This document shows, in pieces, positions 1-5,628 of a DNA stretch of 8,315 bases (the first letter of the stretch is position 1; every line of letters begins with the position of its first letter). Where the stretch lies: positions 1 through 8,315 of the forward strand of contig JAQUNT010000079.1 of NCBI GenBank assembly GCA_028717525.1, written 5' to 3'. The notes beneath the pieces were generated by a model. It saw only the letters and a program-made list of their open reading frames with translations, ran no database searches and was not told the origin of the DNA. The DNA is from Elusimicrobiota bacterium. Lineage in GTDB: Bacteria; Elusimicrobiota; Elusimicrobia; UBA1565; UBA9628. Made by a program: the position numbers and the translations under genes.

Positions 1-638
1 TTGAGCACGTAGAGCCCGTCTTCCGGGAAGTTGAGGTCGTACTCGTGGAAGAAGAACGGGGTCAGCTCGTCGGGGTCGAGGCCGGCCTCGATGAGCCTGT
101 GGTACTCGTTGTACCACATGACCGTGGCCGCGTCCACCCCGCCGCGCAGGAACAGGTTGATGGAATAGGACTGGGGCACGATGAGCGGCCGCACTCCGGA
201 CTTCCGGAAGAAAGCCTTGGGCTGGAGCTCGAACTCCTTCCAGACCCCGACCTTCCGGCCGTCGAAATCCTTGGGCGCGCGGATACCGCTCGACTTCTTG
301 GCCACCAGCATCAAGGCCGAGCGCTGGGAGACCTGGGCCAGGTTGACCAGCTCCGTGCCTTGCGCGCGCAGTTCGAGGGCCCGGGAGAGCCAGAGCACGA
401 CCGCGTCGACCTTCCCGGCCTTGAGGCTCTCGGAGGCGGGCCGGTCCGGCCCGCCGCGCAGGATGCGCGCGTCGATGCCGTGGTCCCGGTAGAAGCCCTT
501 CTCCAGGGCCGCGTAGTAGCCGGAGAACTCCGCGCCCGGACTCCAGTTGGGCAGCAAGGTCACTTTCTTGAGGTCCGCGCCGCGGCCGGAGACGGGCCAG
601 AGCGTTGACAGCAGGAGCAGGACCGCGAGGCGGCGCAT
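1..638 (-). CDS. ABC-type substrate-binding protein, NMT1/THI5 (ThiY/SsuA-like) family, 3'-truncated
   Basis: This is a periplasmic or exported solute-binding protein for an ABC importer, probably of a pyrimidine thiamine precursor or a sulfonate-like ligand. The first 212 codons are visible; the C-terminus lies beyond the left edge. Residues 1-21 form a signal peptide (MRR, then a Leu/Val-rich core, then a small-residue region around GRGA). No lipobox Cys is present. The mature part starts with a beta strand (KVTLLPNW, 25-32), followed by the family-typical segment FSGYYAALEKGFYRDHGID (38-56), a GKVDAVV segment (75-81), DFDGRKVGVW (124-133) and a second-lobe segment GGVDAATVMWYNEYHRLIEAG (split around 166-186). 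The NE pair and downstream G resemble ThiY/Thi5-type proteins, but the ligand cannot be set from sequence. The ATG at 638 is preceded by GAGAGG (641-646). The gene diverges from the plus-strand gene at 699. Family call is confident; ligand is not. Confidence 0.85.
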   Translation of the reverse strand, partial: MRRLAVLLLLSTLWPVSGRGADLKKVTLLPNWSPGAEFSGYYAALEKGFYRDHGIDARILRGGPDRPASESLKAGKVDAVVLWLSRALELRAQGTELVNLAQVSQRSALMLVAKKSSGIRAPKDFDGRKVGVWKEFELQPKAFFRKSGVRPLIVPQSYSINLFLRGGVDAATVMWYNEYHRLIEAGLDPDELTPFFFHEYDLNFPEDGLYVL

Positions 639-647
639 GTCCTCTCG

Positions 648-653
648 ATTCTA
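648..653 (-). promoter_or_regulatory. Putative -10 box (TAGAAT) of the substrate-binding protein gene
   Basis: On the minus strand TAGAAT matches TATAAT at five of six positions and ends 9 nt before the ATG at 638. Transcription would then begin around position 641, giving a leader of only about 3 nt and cutting into the GAGAGG Shine-Dalgarno-like stretch. No recognisable -35 hexamer is seen at the expected distance. This is a motif-only call; another promoter farther upstream is equally possible. Confidence 0.35.
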
Positions 654-686
654 ACACAATACAGCCGGGGCGGCCCGAAAATCAGC

Positions 687-692
687 TAGACT
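687..692 (+). promoter_or_regulatory. Putative -10 box (TAGACT) placed for a leaderless start at 699
   Basis: TAGACT is followed by exactly 6 nt (ACACCC) and then the ATG at 699. A -10 hexamer normally spans -12 to -7, so transcription would start on the A of the ATG. No Shine-Dalgarno sequence lies between the box and the start, which agrees with a leaderless mRNA. No clear -35 element is seen. The same 6-nt spacing is found at tmk. Confidence 0.4.
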
Positions 693-698
693 ACACCC

Positions 699-1085
699 AT
701 GGCCGAAGAGCAGGGCCCCGTTGAGAAGCCCGCCGAGATCGTCAGCGGTCCCCCGCCTTCGGCCCGCCCGGCCGAGGAGCGCAAGCGCACCTTCTTCCAT
801 CCCTTCAGCGGCCTGGCCATCCTCTGCGTGGATTGGCTCAGCTTCGGCGTGGACCTGCCCACCCACCTCGTCTTCACCCCCGTCCTCAGCCTCATCGCCT
901 TCGGCGTCACCTTCTGGGCCGTGGCCCGCATCCAGCGCCGAGACGGGGACGACGCCCAGCGCGCCTATCTCAAGGCGTTCCTGGGCGGCCTGGCGGCCGG
1001 CGTCCCCTTCCCGGTCACCGGCACCGTGGTGGGCGCCGCCATCCTGATCCTCTCCGGCCTGCCCAGGCTCACCCTGCGGCGCTGA
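699..1085 (+). CDS. Small hypothetical membrane protein
   Basis: A 128-residue protein that I do not recognise. Residues 1-32 are polar, Pro/Glu/Arg-rich and probably cytoplasmic (GPPPSARPAEERKR near 18-30). Hydrophobic stretches follow at about 35-51 (short, ends in a DWLSFGVD segment), 54-76 and 92-119. The last contains a Gly/Pro-rich motif, GVPFPVTGTVVGAA (101-114). A basic and acidic loop (RIQRRDGDDAQR, 77-88) separates the last two. The layout suggests two or three membrane passes. The ATG has no Shine-Dalgarno sequence and sits 6 nt after a TAGACT box. The stop at 1083-1085 is 3 nt before the YjbQ-family gene, so the two are very likely co-transcribed and translationally coupled. Codon use matches the neighbours and supports a real gene. 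No function is proposed. Confidence 0.75.
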   Translation: MAEEQGPVEKPAEIVSGPPPSARPAEERKRTFFHPFSGLAILCVDWLSFGVDLPTHLVFTPVLSLIAFGVTFWAVARIQRRDGDDAQRAYLKAFLGGLAAGVPFPVTGTVVGAAILILSGLPRLTLRR

Positions 1086-1088
1086 GCC

Positions 1089-1532
1089 ATGGCCGAGAAG
1101 GGCGTGCAGATCCGCACCGAGCGCCTGCGCTTCTCGACCAAGGGAGCGGGCGACCTGGTGGACCTCACGGCCGAGCTGGCCAAGCTGCTGGCCCGGACCA
1201 AGCTCCAGGAGGGCAGCCTGACGGTCTTCGGCGTGGGCTCGACTTTGGGCATCGTCACCTTCGAGTACGAGCCCGGGCTCATCCGGGACATGAAGGAGCT
1301 CTACGAGCGCCTGGCCCCCTCGGACCGCTCTTACGCCCACGACCAGACCTGGGGCGACGCCAACGGCTTCAGCCATCTGCGCGCCGCCCTGCAGGGCCAG
1401 TCCCTGGCCATCCCGTTCGAGGGAGGCCGGCTCCTGCTGGGGACCTGGCAGCAGGTGGTGGCCGCCGAGTTCGACAACAAGCCCAGGCGGAGGGAGGTCG
1501 TGGTCCAGCTCATGGGCAGGCCCGCGTCCTGA
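1089..1532 (+). CDS. yjbQ: YjbQ/UPF0047 family protein (secondary thiamine-phosphate synthase-like)
   Basis: A 147-residue protein spanning the whole usual length of the UPF0047 family (about 130-150 residues). Diagnostic features are GSTLGIVTFEYEPG (50-63), YAHD (82-85), GFSHLRAALQG (93-103) with His96, the IPF..G segment (108-113), LGTWQQ (117-122) and FDNKPRRREVVVQ (128-140). His84 and His96 match the conserved family histidines. The usual HTT(A) motif is replaced by GST, as in a subgroup of the family I recall; I have not verified this by search. Some members, including E. coli YjbQ, have weak thiamine-phosphate synthase activity, but the true cellular role is uncertain. The start is 3 nt after the stop of the upstream membrane-protein gene and lacks its own Shine-Dalgarno sequence, so translation is probably coupled. 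A thiamine role would fit the divergent NMT1-type binding protein, but this is inference. Confidence 0.88.
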   Translation: MAEKGVQIRTERLRFSTKGAGDLVDLTAELAKLLARTKLQEGSLTVFGVGSTLGIVTFEYEPGLIRDMKELYERLAPSDRSYAHDQTWGDANGFSHLRAALQGQSLAIPFEGGRLLLGTWQQVVAAEFDNKPRRREVVVQLMGRPAS

Positions 1533-1538
1533 AAAAAT

Positions 1539-1554
1539 GCTTGAATCTTCAAGC
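1539..1554. promoter_or_regulatory. Putative -10 region and small palindrome upstream of tRNA-Leu
   Basis: GCTTGAA and TTCAAGC form a 7-bp inverted repeat with a 2-nt centre just before the tRNA. Within it TTGAAT (1541-1546), preceded by TG at 1538-1539, resembles an extended -10 element. Transcription would begin near 1553, leaving a leader of about 5 nt before the mature tRNA 5' end at 1558. No -35 hexamer is obvious. The palindrome is too short to be a convincing terminator for the upstream gene and has no T tract. Confidence 0.35.
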
Positions 1555-1557
1555 CAA

Positions 1558-1641
1558 GGGCAGGTGGCGGAACTGGCAGACGCAACGGACTTAAAATCCG
1601 TCGGCCGCAAGGCCATGCGGGTTCGAGTCCCGCCCTGCCCA
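1558..1641 (+). tRNA. tRNA-Leu, anticodon UAA
   Basis: A class II tRNA of 84 nt folds completely. The acceptor GGGCAGG (1558-1564) pairs with CCTGCCC (1634-1640), with discriminator A at 1641. The anticodon stem ACGGA/TCCGT encloses the loop CTTAAAA, placing anticodon TAA at 1592-1594. The long variable arm is GGCC-GCAA-GGCC, as expected for Leu. The T arm is GCGGG-TTCGAGT-CCCGC. The D arm GCGG...CGC has the AACTGGCAGA loop typical of tRNA-Leu. The 3' CCA is not encoded (GGG follows), so it must be added by a nucleotidyltransferase. It reads UUA and, by wobble, UUG, codons that look rare in this GC-rich window. Confidence 0.97.
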
Positions 1642-1647
1642 GGGTTT

Positions 1648-1655
1648 GAGGAGAG
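1648..1655 (+). promoter_or_regulatory. Ribosome binding site that fixes the psd start
   Basis: GAGGAGAG is the strongest Shine-Dalgarno sequence in the window. AGGAG (1649-1653) lies 5 nt before the ATG at 1659 but only 2 nt before the in-frame TTG at 1656, so the ATG is the better start. The whole site lies in the 17 nt between the tRNA 3' end and psd. Confidence 0.75.
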
Positions 1656-1658
1656 TTG

Positions 1659-2300
1659 ATGCGCATCGCCAAGGCCGGCTGGTCCGTGATCTTCCGCTGC
1701 CTGGTCGGCGCCGCGGCCGGGCTGCTCATCTGCCGCTGGCCGGAGCTGCGCCCGGGCGGCCAGGTCGTGGCCGCGGTCGGCCTGGCCTGGGCCGCCTTCG
1801 CCGTCTACTTCTTCCGGGACCCGGAGCGGCCTTTACCCCAGGACCAGCGCAAGATCTACTCCCCCGGAGACGGGCGCGTGCTCTCCATGGACTCGGAGGG
1901 CGAGGGCAACGAGGTCACGGTCCGCATCTTCCTTTCTATCTTCGACGTGCACCTGCAGCGCGCGCCCTGCGCCGCCGCCGTGGCCGAGGCCGAATACATC
2001 AAGGGCGGCTTCCGCGCCGCCATGCAGCCCGCGGCCCGCGCCAACGAGCGCTGCGTCCTGCGCCTGGTCCCCGATGGGCATGACGGGTCCGTGGTCGTCG
2101 AACAGATCGCGGGCATCATCGCCCGGCGCATCGAATGCTGGAAAGGCGAGGGCGACCGCGTCGCCGCCGGCGAGCGCTACGGCATGATCCATTACGGCTC
2201 CCAGGTCGCCGTGACCTTGCCCCTGCGCACCCGGCTCCTGGTGTCCATCGGGGACCGGGTCGTCGCAGGCGTGACGCCGATAGCGGAATGGACAGACTGA
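1659..2300 (+). CDS. psd: Phosphatidylserine decarboxylase proenzyme (short, archaeal-like type)
   Basis: Psd converts phosphatidylserine to phosphatidylethanolamine at the cytoplasmic membrane, using a pyruvoyl group made by self-cleavage. The 213-residue protein has an N-terminal hydrophobic region (about 8-24 and 34-51), then FFRDPER (51-57), SPGDGRV (68-74), IFLSIFDVHLQRAP (90-103) and IAGIIARRIE (150-159). The cleavage site is in IHYGSQV (177-183). Cleavage between Gly180 and Ser181 (Ser codon 2199-2201) would give a 180-residue beta chain and a 33-residue alpha chain with the N-terminal pyruvoyl. Asp71, His98 and Ser181 correspond by motif to the Asp-His-Ser processing residues of the family. 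The usual Arg after GS is Gln here. The length fits the short Psd class. The gene follows tRNA-Leu by 17 bp and overlaps pssA by 13 bp, so the two phosphatidylethanolamine-pathway enzymes are translationally coupled. Confidence 0.95.
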   Translation: MRIAKAGWSVIFRCLVGAAAGLLICRWPELRPGGQVVAAVGLAWAAFAVYFFRDPERPLPQDQRKIYSPGDGRVLSMDSEGEGNEVTVRIFLSIFDVHLQRAPCAAAVAEAEYIKGGFRAAMQPAARANERCVLRLVPDGHDGSVVVEQIAGIIARRIECWKGEGDRVAAGERYGMIHYGSQVAVTLPLRTRLLVSIGDRVVAGVTPIAEWTD

Positions 2301-3097
2301 GCATCAAGCGCGGCGGGCAGGTCCTGGCCCCCTCCATCTTCACCGTGGGCAACATGGCCTGCGGCTTCTACGCCCTGCTCTCCGCCTACCGCGGCGAGTT
2401 CAGCGCCTCGGCCACCGCCGTCATGCTGGGCATGGCCTTCGACGCCCTGGACGGCCGCGTGGCCCGCCTGGTGCACGGCGACTCCGCCTTCGGAGTCGAG
2501 TTCGATTCCCTCTCGGACTTCCTGACCTTCGGGGTGGCGCCTGGCTACATGATGTACGCCTTCATCCTCAAGGACTACGGGGGCTGGGGCTACCCCATGG
2601 CCTTCCTCTTCGCGCTCTGCGGCGCCCTGCGCCTGGCCCGCTTCAACGCCGTGGCCCACGACTCGGGCGGCAGCAAGACCTATTTCACCGGCCTGCCCAT
2701 CCCGGGCGCCGCGGGCTTCCTGGCCAGCTTCGTCCTGCTCTACCAGATCATCGAGGAGGGCCGGCCCGCGCGCACCTGGGACTTCCTCATGGCCCAGATC
2801 CCCTCGCTCTACGGCCTGGCCCCGCTCATGGTGGTGGGCGCCGCCTTCCTGATGGTCTCCACCATCCCCTACCCAGCCTTCAAGCAGCTGCCCATGCTGC
2901 GCCTGCGCTCGGCCAAGCTCATCTTCGTCATGGTCGTCATCGCCGCGGTGGTCTGCGCCTACCCGCAGACCGCGGCCTTCGTGGTCTTCTTCGCCTACAC
3001 TTTGACGGGACCGGTCGGGACCGCAGTCCGCCTGCTGCGCCGGCTCCTGCGCCTGGGCCCCAAGCCGCCGGAAGACGTGACCCGCTCGATGGGCTGA
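2288..3097 (+). CDS. pssA: CDP-diacylglycerol--serine O-phosphatidyltransferase (phosphatidylserine synthase)
   Basis: PssA joins CDP-diacylglycerol and L-serine to give phosphatidylserine and CMP, the substrate of the upstream-encoded Psd. The 269-residue integral membrane protein carries the full CDP-alcohol phosphotransferase signature, with Asp52, Asp55-Gly56, Ala59-Arg60, Gly69, Asp73 and Asp77 in the pattern DxxDGxxARx8GxxxDxxxD. These aspartates bind the catalytic metals. N-terminal PSIFTVGNMACGFYALL (15-31) and the later GLPIPGAAG (135-143) and ALRLARFN (113-120) segments are typical of bacterial membrane-type PssA. Hydrophobic helices lie at about 15-33, 40-55, 80-95, 101-117, 137-154, 176-194, 209-225 and 227-247. 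The ATG at 2288 lies inside the end of psd (13-bp overlap) and has no strong Shine-Dalgarno sequence, so termination-reinitiation is likely. Upstream in-frame codons belong to the psd shadow frame and are not part of the protein. Confidence 0.95.
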   Translation: MDRLSIKRGGQVLAPSIFTVGNMACGFYALLSAYRGEFSASATAVMLGMAFDALDGRVARLVHGDSAFGVEFDSLSDFLTFGVAPGYMMYAFILKDYGGWGYPMAFLFALCGALRLARFNAVAHDSGGSKTYFTGLPIPGAAGFLASFVLLYQIIEEGRPARTWDFLMAQIPSLYGLAPLMVVGAAFLMVSTIPYPAFKQLPMLRLRSAKLIFVMVVIAAVVCAYPQTAAFVVFFAYTLTGPVGTAVRLLRRLLRLGPKPPEDVTRSMG

Positions 3098-3102
3098 CCC
3101 CG

Positions 3103-3155
3103 AATCCGGGGACACAAGACTTAATTCCCGGAAATAGGTCTTGTGTCCCCGGATT
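3103..3155. repeat. Perfect 18-bp inverted repeat: REP/MITE-like palindrome, probable terminator for pssA
   Basis: The left arm (3103-3120) and right arm (3138-3155) are exact reverse complements over 18 bp, each containing CCGGGGACACAAGAC or its complement. The centre is 17 nt and contains its own TTC-CCG-GAA mini-palindrome; two further pairs plus a G-T wobble extend the stem inward. The repeat fills the 57-bp gap between the convergent pssA and metG stops, and its last base falls within the metG TAA. On the plus strand the stem is followed by TATTT, so it could work as an intrinsic terminator for tRNA-psd-pssA. On the minus strand no T tract follows, so it would be at most a weak terminator or mRNA 3' stabiliser for metG. 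The sequence resembles dispersed palindromes linked to REP-associated transposases, from memory only. Confidence 0.85.
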
Positions 3156-4675
3156 TATTTGCGGGGGAAGAGGGGCGGGGCTTTAAGGATCTTGCCCGTG
3201 TTCGCCGATTCCCCGGCGAGCACATGCTCGGCTGAGAGCGGCGCCGGGAACTGGCGCACGCCGAGCTGGGCGTGCATCTTGGCCGCGGTCTGGGGCATGA
3301 AGGGCTCGATCCAGCCGGCCACGATGCGCAGGCTGCGGACCAGGTCGAAGAGCACCTCCTGGGTCGCGGCCTTGTCGGTCTTGACCAGCTTCCAAGGGGC
3401 CTTCTCGTTGACGTGCGTGTTGAGCCGGCCGATGCACTCCCACATCAGGCCCAGCGCCCCGCTGAAATCCAGGGCCTCCATGCGCGCGTCGATCTCCGCC
3501 CCCTTGGCCGCGAGCTCCTTGGCCAGCGAGGGCTTGGCGTCGTCGGCGCGGCCGGGCATGGCCCCGCCCAGGTAGCTGTCCACCATCTGCTCCACCCGGC
3601 TGACCAGGTTGCCCAGGTCGTTGGCCAGCTCCGCGTTGTAGCGCTTGCGGAAGGATTCCAGCGAGAAGTTGCCGTCGTTGCCGAACGGCATCTCGCGCAG
3701 GAGGAAGTAGCGGAAGGCGTCCACCCCGTACTCGCGCGTGATCTCGCGCGGGTCCACGAAGTTGCCCGCGGACTTGGACATCTTCGCCCCGTCCACGGTC
3801 CACCAGCCGTGGGCGAAGACGCTCTTGGGCAGGGGCTGGCCCAGGGCCATGAGCATGGCCGGCCAGGTCACGGAGTGGAAGCGGTAGATCTCCTTGCCCA
3901 CGATGTGCACGTCCGCGGGCCAGAAGTCGCCCGGCGCGCCGGTGCTCTGCGCCGCGGTGAGGTAGTTGAGCAGGGCGTCGAACCAGACGTAGATGGTGTG
4001 CTCCGCGTCGCCGGGCACCGGGATGCCCCACTTGACCTTGGTGCGCGAGATGGCCGTGTCCTGCAGGCCGCCCTCCACGAAGCGCAGGATCTCGTTGGCG
4101 CGGTGGCTGGGCATGAGGAAGCCCGGGTTCTTCCGGTAGTGGTCGAGCAGGGGCTGCTGGTACTTGGAGAGCTTGAAGAAGTAGCTCTCCTCCTCCACCT
4201 CCTGCAGGGGCTTGCGGCACTCGGCGTTGGGGCAGAGGCGCCGGCCCTTCTCGTCCGGCGGCGCGTCGGTCTCGGTCCAGTAGGTCTCGTCCGAGACGCA
4301 GTAGAAGCCGCGGTAGCGCCCCTTGTAGACGTCGCCGGACTCCTGGAGCTTCCGGAAGCACTCCTGGACCCGGCTCTCGTGGCGCGGCTCCGTGGTGCGG
4401 ATGAAGTCGTCGTAGCGGATGTCGAGGTGCGTCCAGAGCTCGCGGAAAGCCGCGGAGTTGCGGTCCGTGAACTCCTTGACCCCCAGCCGGGCCGCGGCCG
4501 CGGCCTCCTCGATCTTGGAGCCGTGCTCGTCCGTGCCGGTCAGGAATTGCACCGGGCGGTTGTTGGCCCGGTGGAAGCGGGCCAGCACGTCGGCCGCCAC
4601 CGTGGTGTAGGCGTGGCCGATGTGGGGGGCGGCGTTGACGTAGTAGAGCGGCGTCGTGAGGTAGTATTTCTTCAT
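3155..4675 (-). CDS. metG: Methionine--tRNA ligase
   Basis: Class I aminoacyl-tRNA synthetase that charges tRNA-Met and initiator tRNA in the cytoplasm. The 506-residue protein begins with the Rossmann fold YYLTTPLYYVNAAPHIGHAY, in which HIGH is 18-21. It carries TGTDEHG (46-52), WFDALLNYLTA (231-241) and the KMSKS loop AKMSKSAGN (297-305). The helical anticodon-binding domain runs from about 350, with NEKAPWKL near 427-434. It ends around 506, so the C-terminal EMAPII/Trbp111-like tRNA-binding domain of longer MetRS forms (such as the 677-residue E. coli protein) is absent. The zinc-knuckle region has Cys126, Cys148 and Cys153, but the second position of the first CxxC is Asp129 (YCVSDE), so only three of four usual Cys ligands remain. 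The ATG shares one base with the holB TGA, and there is no separate Shine-Dalgarno sequence, indicating coupled translation at the end of the tmk-holB-metG operon. Confidence 0.97.
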   Translation of the reverse strand: MKKYYLTTPLYYVNAAPHIGHAYTTVAADVLARFHRANNRPVQFLTGTDEHGSKIEEAAAAARLGVKEFTDRNSAAFRELWTHLDIRYDDFIRTTEPRHESRVQECFRKLQESGDVYKGRYRGFYCVSDETYWTETDAPPDEKGRRLCPNAECRKPLQEVEEESYFFKLSKYQQPLLDHYRKNPGFLMPSHRANEILRFVEGGLQDTAISRTKVKWGIPVPGDAEHTIYVWFDALLNYLTAAQSTGAPGDFWPADVHIVGKEIYRFHSVTWPAMLMALGQPLPKSVFAHGWWTVDGAKMSKSAGNFVDPREITREYGVDAFRYFLLREMPFGNDGNFSLESFRKRYNAELANDLGNLVSRVEQMVDSYLGGAMPGRADDAKPSLAKELAAKGAEIDARMEALDFSGALGLMWECIGRLNTHVNEKAPWKLVKTDKAATQEVLFDLVRSLRIVAGWIEPFMPQTAAKMHAQLGVRQFPAPLSAEHVLAGESANTGKILKAPPLFPRK

Positions 4676-5628
4676 CAGAGCGGGGAGCCGGGGGCGCGGC
4701 AGGCGTCCTGGACGGCGAGGCCGGCCAAGGTCAGGACCACCCGGGGGTCGGCGTTGCTGCGCAGGGCCTGGCGCAGGCGCTGCAGCTCGCGCAGGGGGCG
4801 TTCGACCCGGGCGAAGGGCAGGGCGCCCTGCAGGTGCTTGAGGCGCAGGTCCTGGGCCGCGGCGAAGAGCGCGGCCTCCGCCTCGGAGCGGGCCAGGTAG
4901 CTCTCGCGGGGCAGGCGGTCGGCCGCCTGGAATGCGGCCAGCGGGCCCGCGTGGAAGGCCTGCGGGTACTCGCCTGCGGCCAGCTCCAGGGCCCGGCCGG
5001 CCGAGCCTTCGCAGAGCGCGGCCGCGGCCGCGGCCCGCTCCGGCGCCACGCCCCGGCGCTGCAGGATGGCGGCCACCACCTCCGCAGGCAGGGGGGCGAA
5101 GGCCACGCTGAAGCAGCGCGACAGGACCGTGCGCGGCATGCGCTCGCGCTGGGAGGTCACCAGGATCCAGAGGGTCTTCTCGTTGGGCTCCTCCAGGATC
5201 TTGAGCAGCGCGTTGGCCGCCTCGGTCTCCAAGGTATGGGCCTCCTCGACCACGGCGATCTTCCAGTTGCCGGTCAGGGAGCGCATCTCCATGTCCCGGC
5301 GCAGGTGCCGGATGGTGTCCACGCGCAGGGACTTCTGCTTGGCCGCTTCGGCCTCCAGCAGCGCGGCCTGGTACTGGGCGTTGACCACGGCCAGGTCGGG
5401 GTGGATGCGGCGGTCCGCGTTGAGGCAGTCGGGGCAGAGCCCGCAGGCGGGCTCCTGCCCGCCGCGGGACCTGCAGAGCAGGGTCTTGGCGAACTCCACG
5501 GCCAGCAGCGACTTGCCGACGCCCTCCAGGCCGAAGAAGACCACGGCCGAGGGGATGCGGCCGCTCTCCAGCATCCCGGAGAGGACCCTCTCCGCGCGGG
5601 CCTGGCCCTGGACCTGGCCGAAAGTCAT
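4675..5628 (-). CDS. holB: DNA polymerase III delta' subunit (clamp-loader AAA+ protein)
   Basis: Delta' is the stator subunit of the clamp loader that places the sliding clamp on primed DNA. The 317-residue protein starts with TFGQVQGQ. It has an intact Walker A motif GLEGVGKS (33-40), a four-Cys zinc module at Cys52, Cys62, Cys65 and Cys68, a Walker B-like strand IAVVEEAH (124-131), the ANALLKILEEP helix (138-148) and the SRC arginine-finger motif at 170-172. The C-terminal half is Ala/Leu/Arg-rich and weakly conserved, as expected for the collar domain. Unlike the E. coli protein, the P-loop keeps its Lys and Ser, so ATP binding is possible; many bacterial delta' proteins share this. The length separates it from DnaX. 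The ATG overlaps the tmk stop as ATGA (4 bp), with GGAGAGG upstream, and the TGA is coupled to metG. The longer upstream reading frame is a shadow of tmk. Confidence 0.92.
   Translation of the reverse strand: MTFGQVQGQARAERVLSGMLESGRIPSAVVFFGLEGVGKSLLAVEFAKTLLCRSRGGQEPACGLCPDCLNADRRIHPDLAVVNAQYQAALLEAEAAKQKSLRVDTIRHLRRDMEMRSLTGNWKIAVVEEAHTLETEAANALLKILEEPNEKTLWILVTSQRERMPRTVLSRCFSVAFAPLPAEVVAAILQRRGVAPERAAAAAALCEGSAGRALELAAGEYPQAFHAGPLAAFQAADRLPRESYLARSEAEAALFAAAQDLRLKHLQGALPFARVERPLRELQRLRQALRSNADPRVVLTLAGLAVQDACRAPGSPL

Noticed and set aside
605..610. Perfect TTGACA -35 hexamer on the plus strand
   Set aside because: It lies within the signal-peptide codons of the minus-strand gene, and the bases 17 bp downstream (AGGCGG) are not a -10 box.
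639..698. TPP riboswitch or other structured leader in the divergent gap
   Set aside because: Sixty bases are too short for a TPP riboswitch plus promoter, and no thi-box-like sequence is seen.
651..1616. Long minus-strand open frame (321 codons) across the small membrane gene, yjbQ and tRNA region
   Set aside because: It runs antisense to three better-supported features, including a folded tRNA, and its translation is low-complexity Gly/Glu/Ala/His-rich text typical of GC-rich shadow frames.
1656..1658. TTG as the psd start codon
   Set aside because: It would sit only 2 nt from the AGGAG core; the adjacent in-frame ATG at 1659 has normal 5-nt spacing.
3272..4900. Plus-strand open frame of 542 codons opposite metG
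   Set aside because: It is the antisense shadow of metG, which has HIGH and KMSKS motifs. Stop codons are rare by chance in GC-rich DNA.
5015..5040. GCGGCC tandem-like tract (similar tracts near 4493 and 8175)
   Set aside because: These encode Ala runs in HolB, MetG and the methyltransferase. They are ordinary GC-rich codon strings, not a CRISPR or regulatory repeat.
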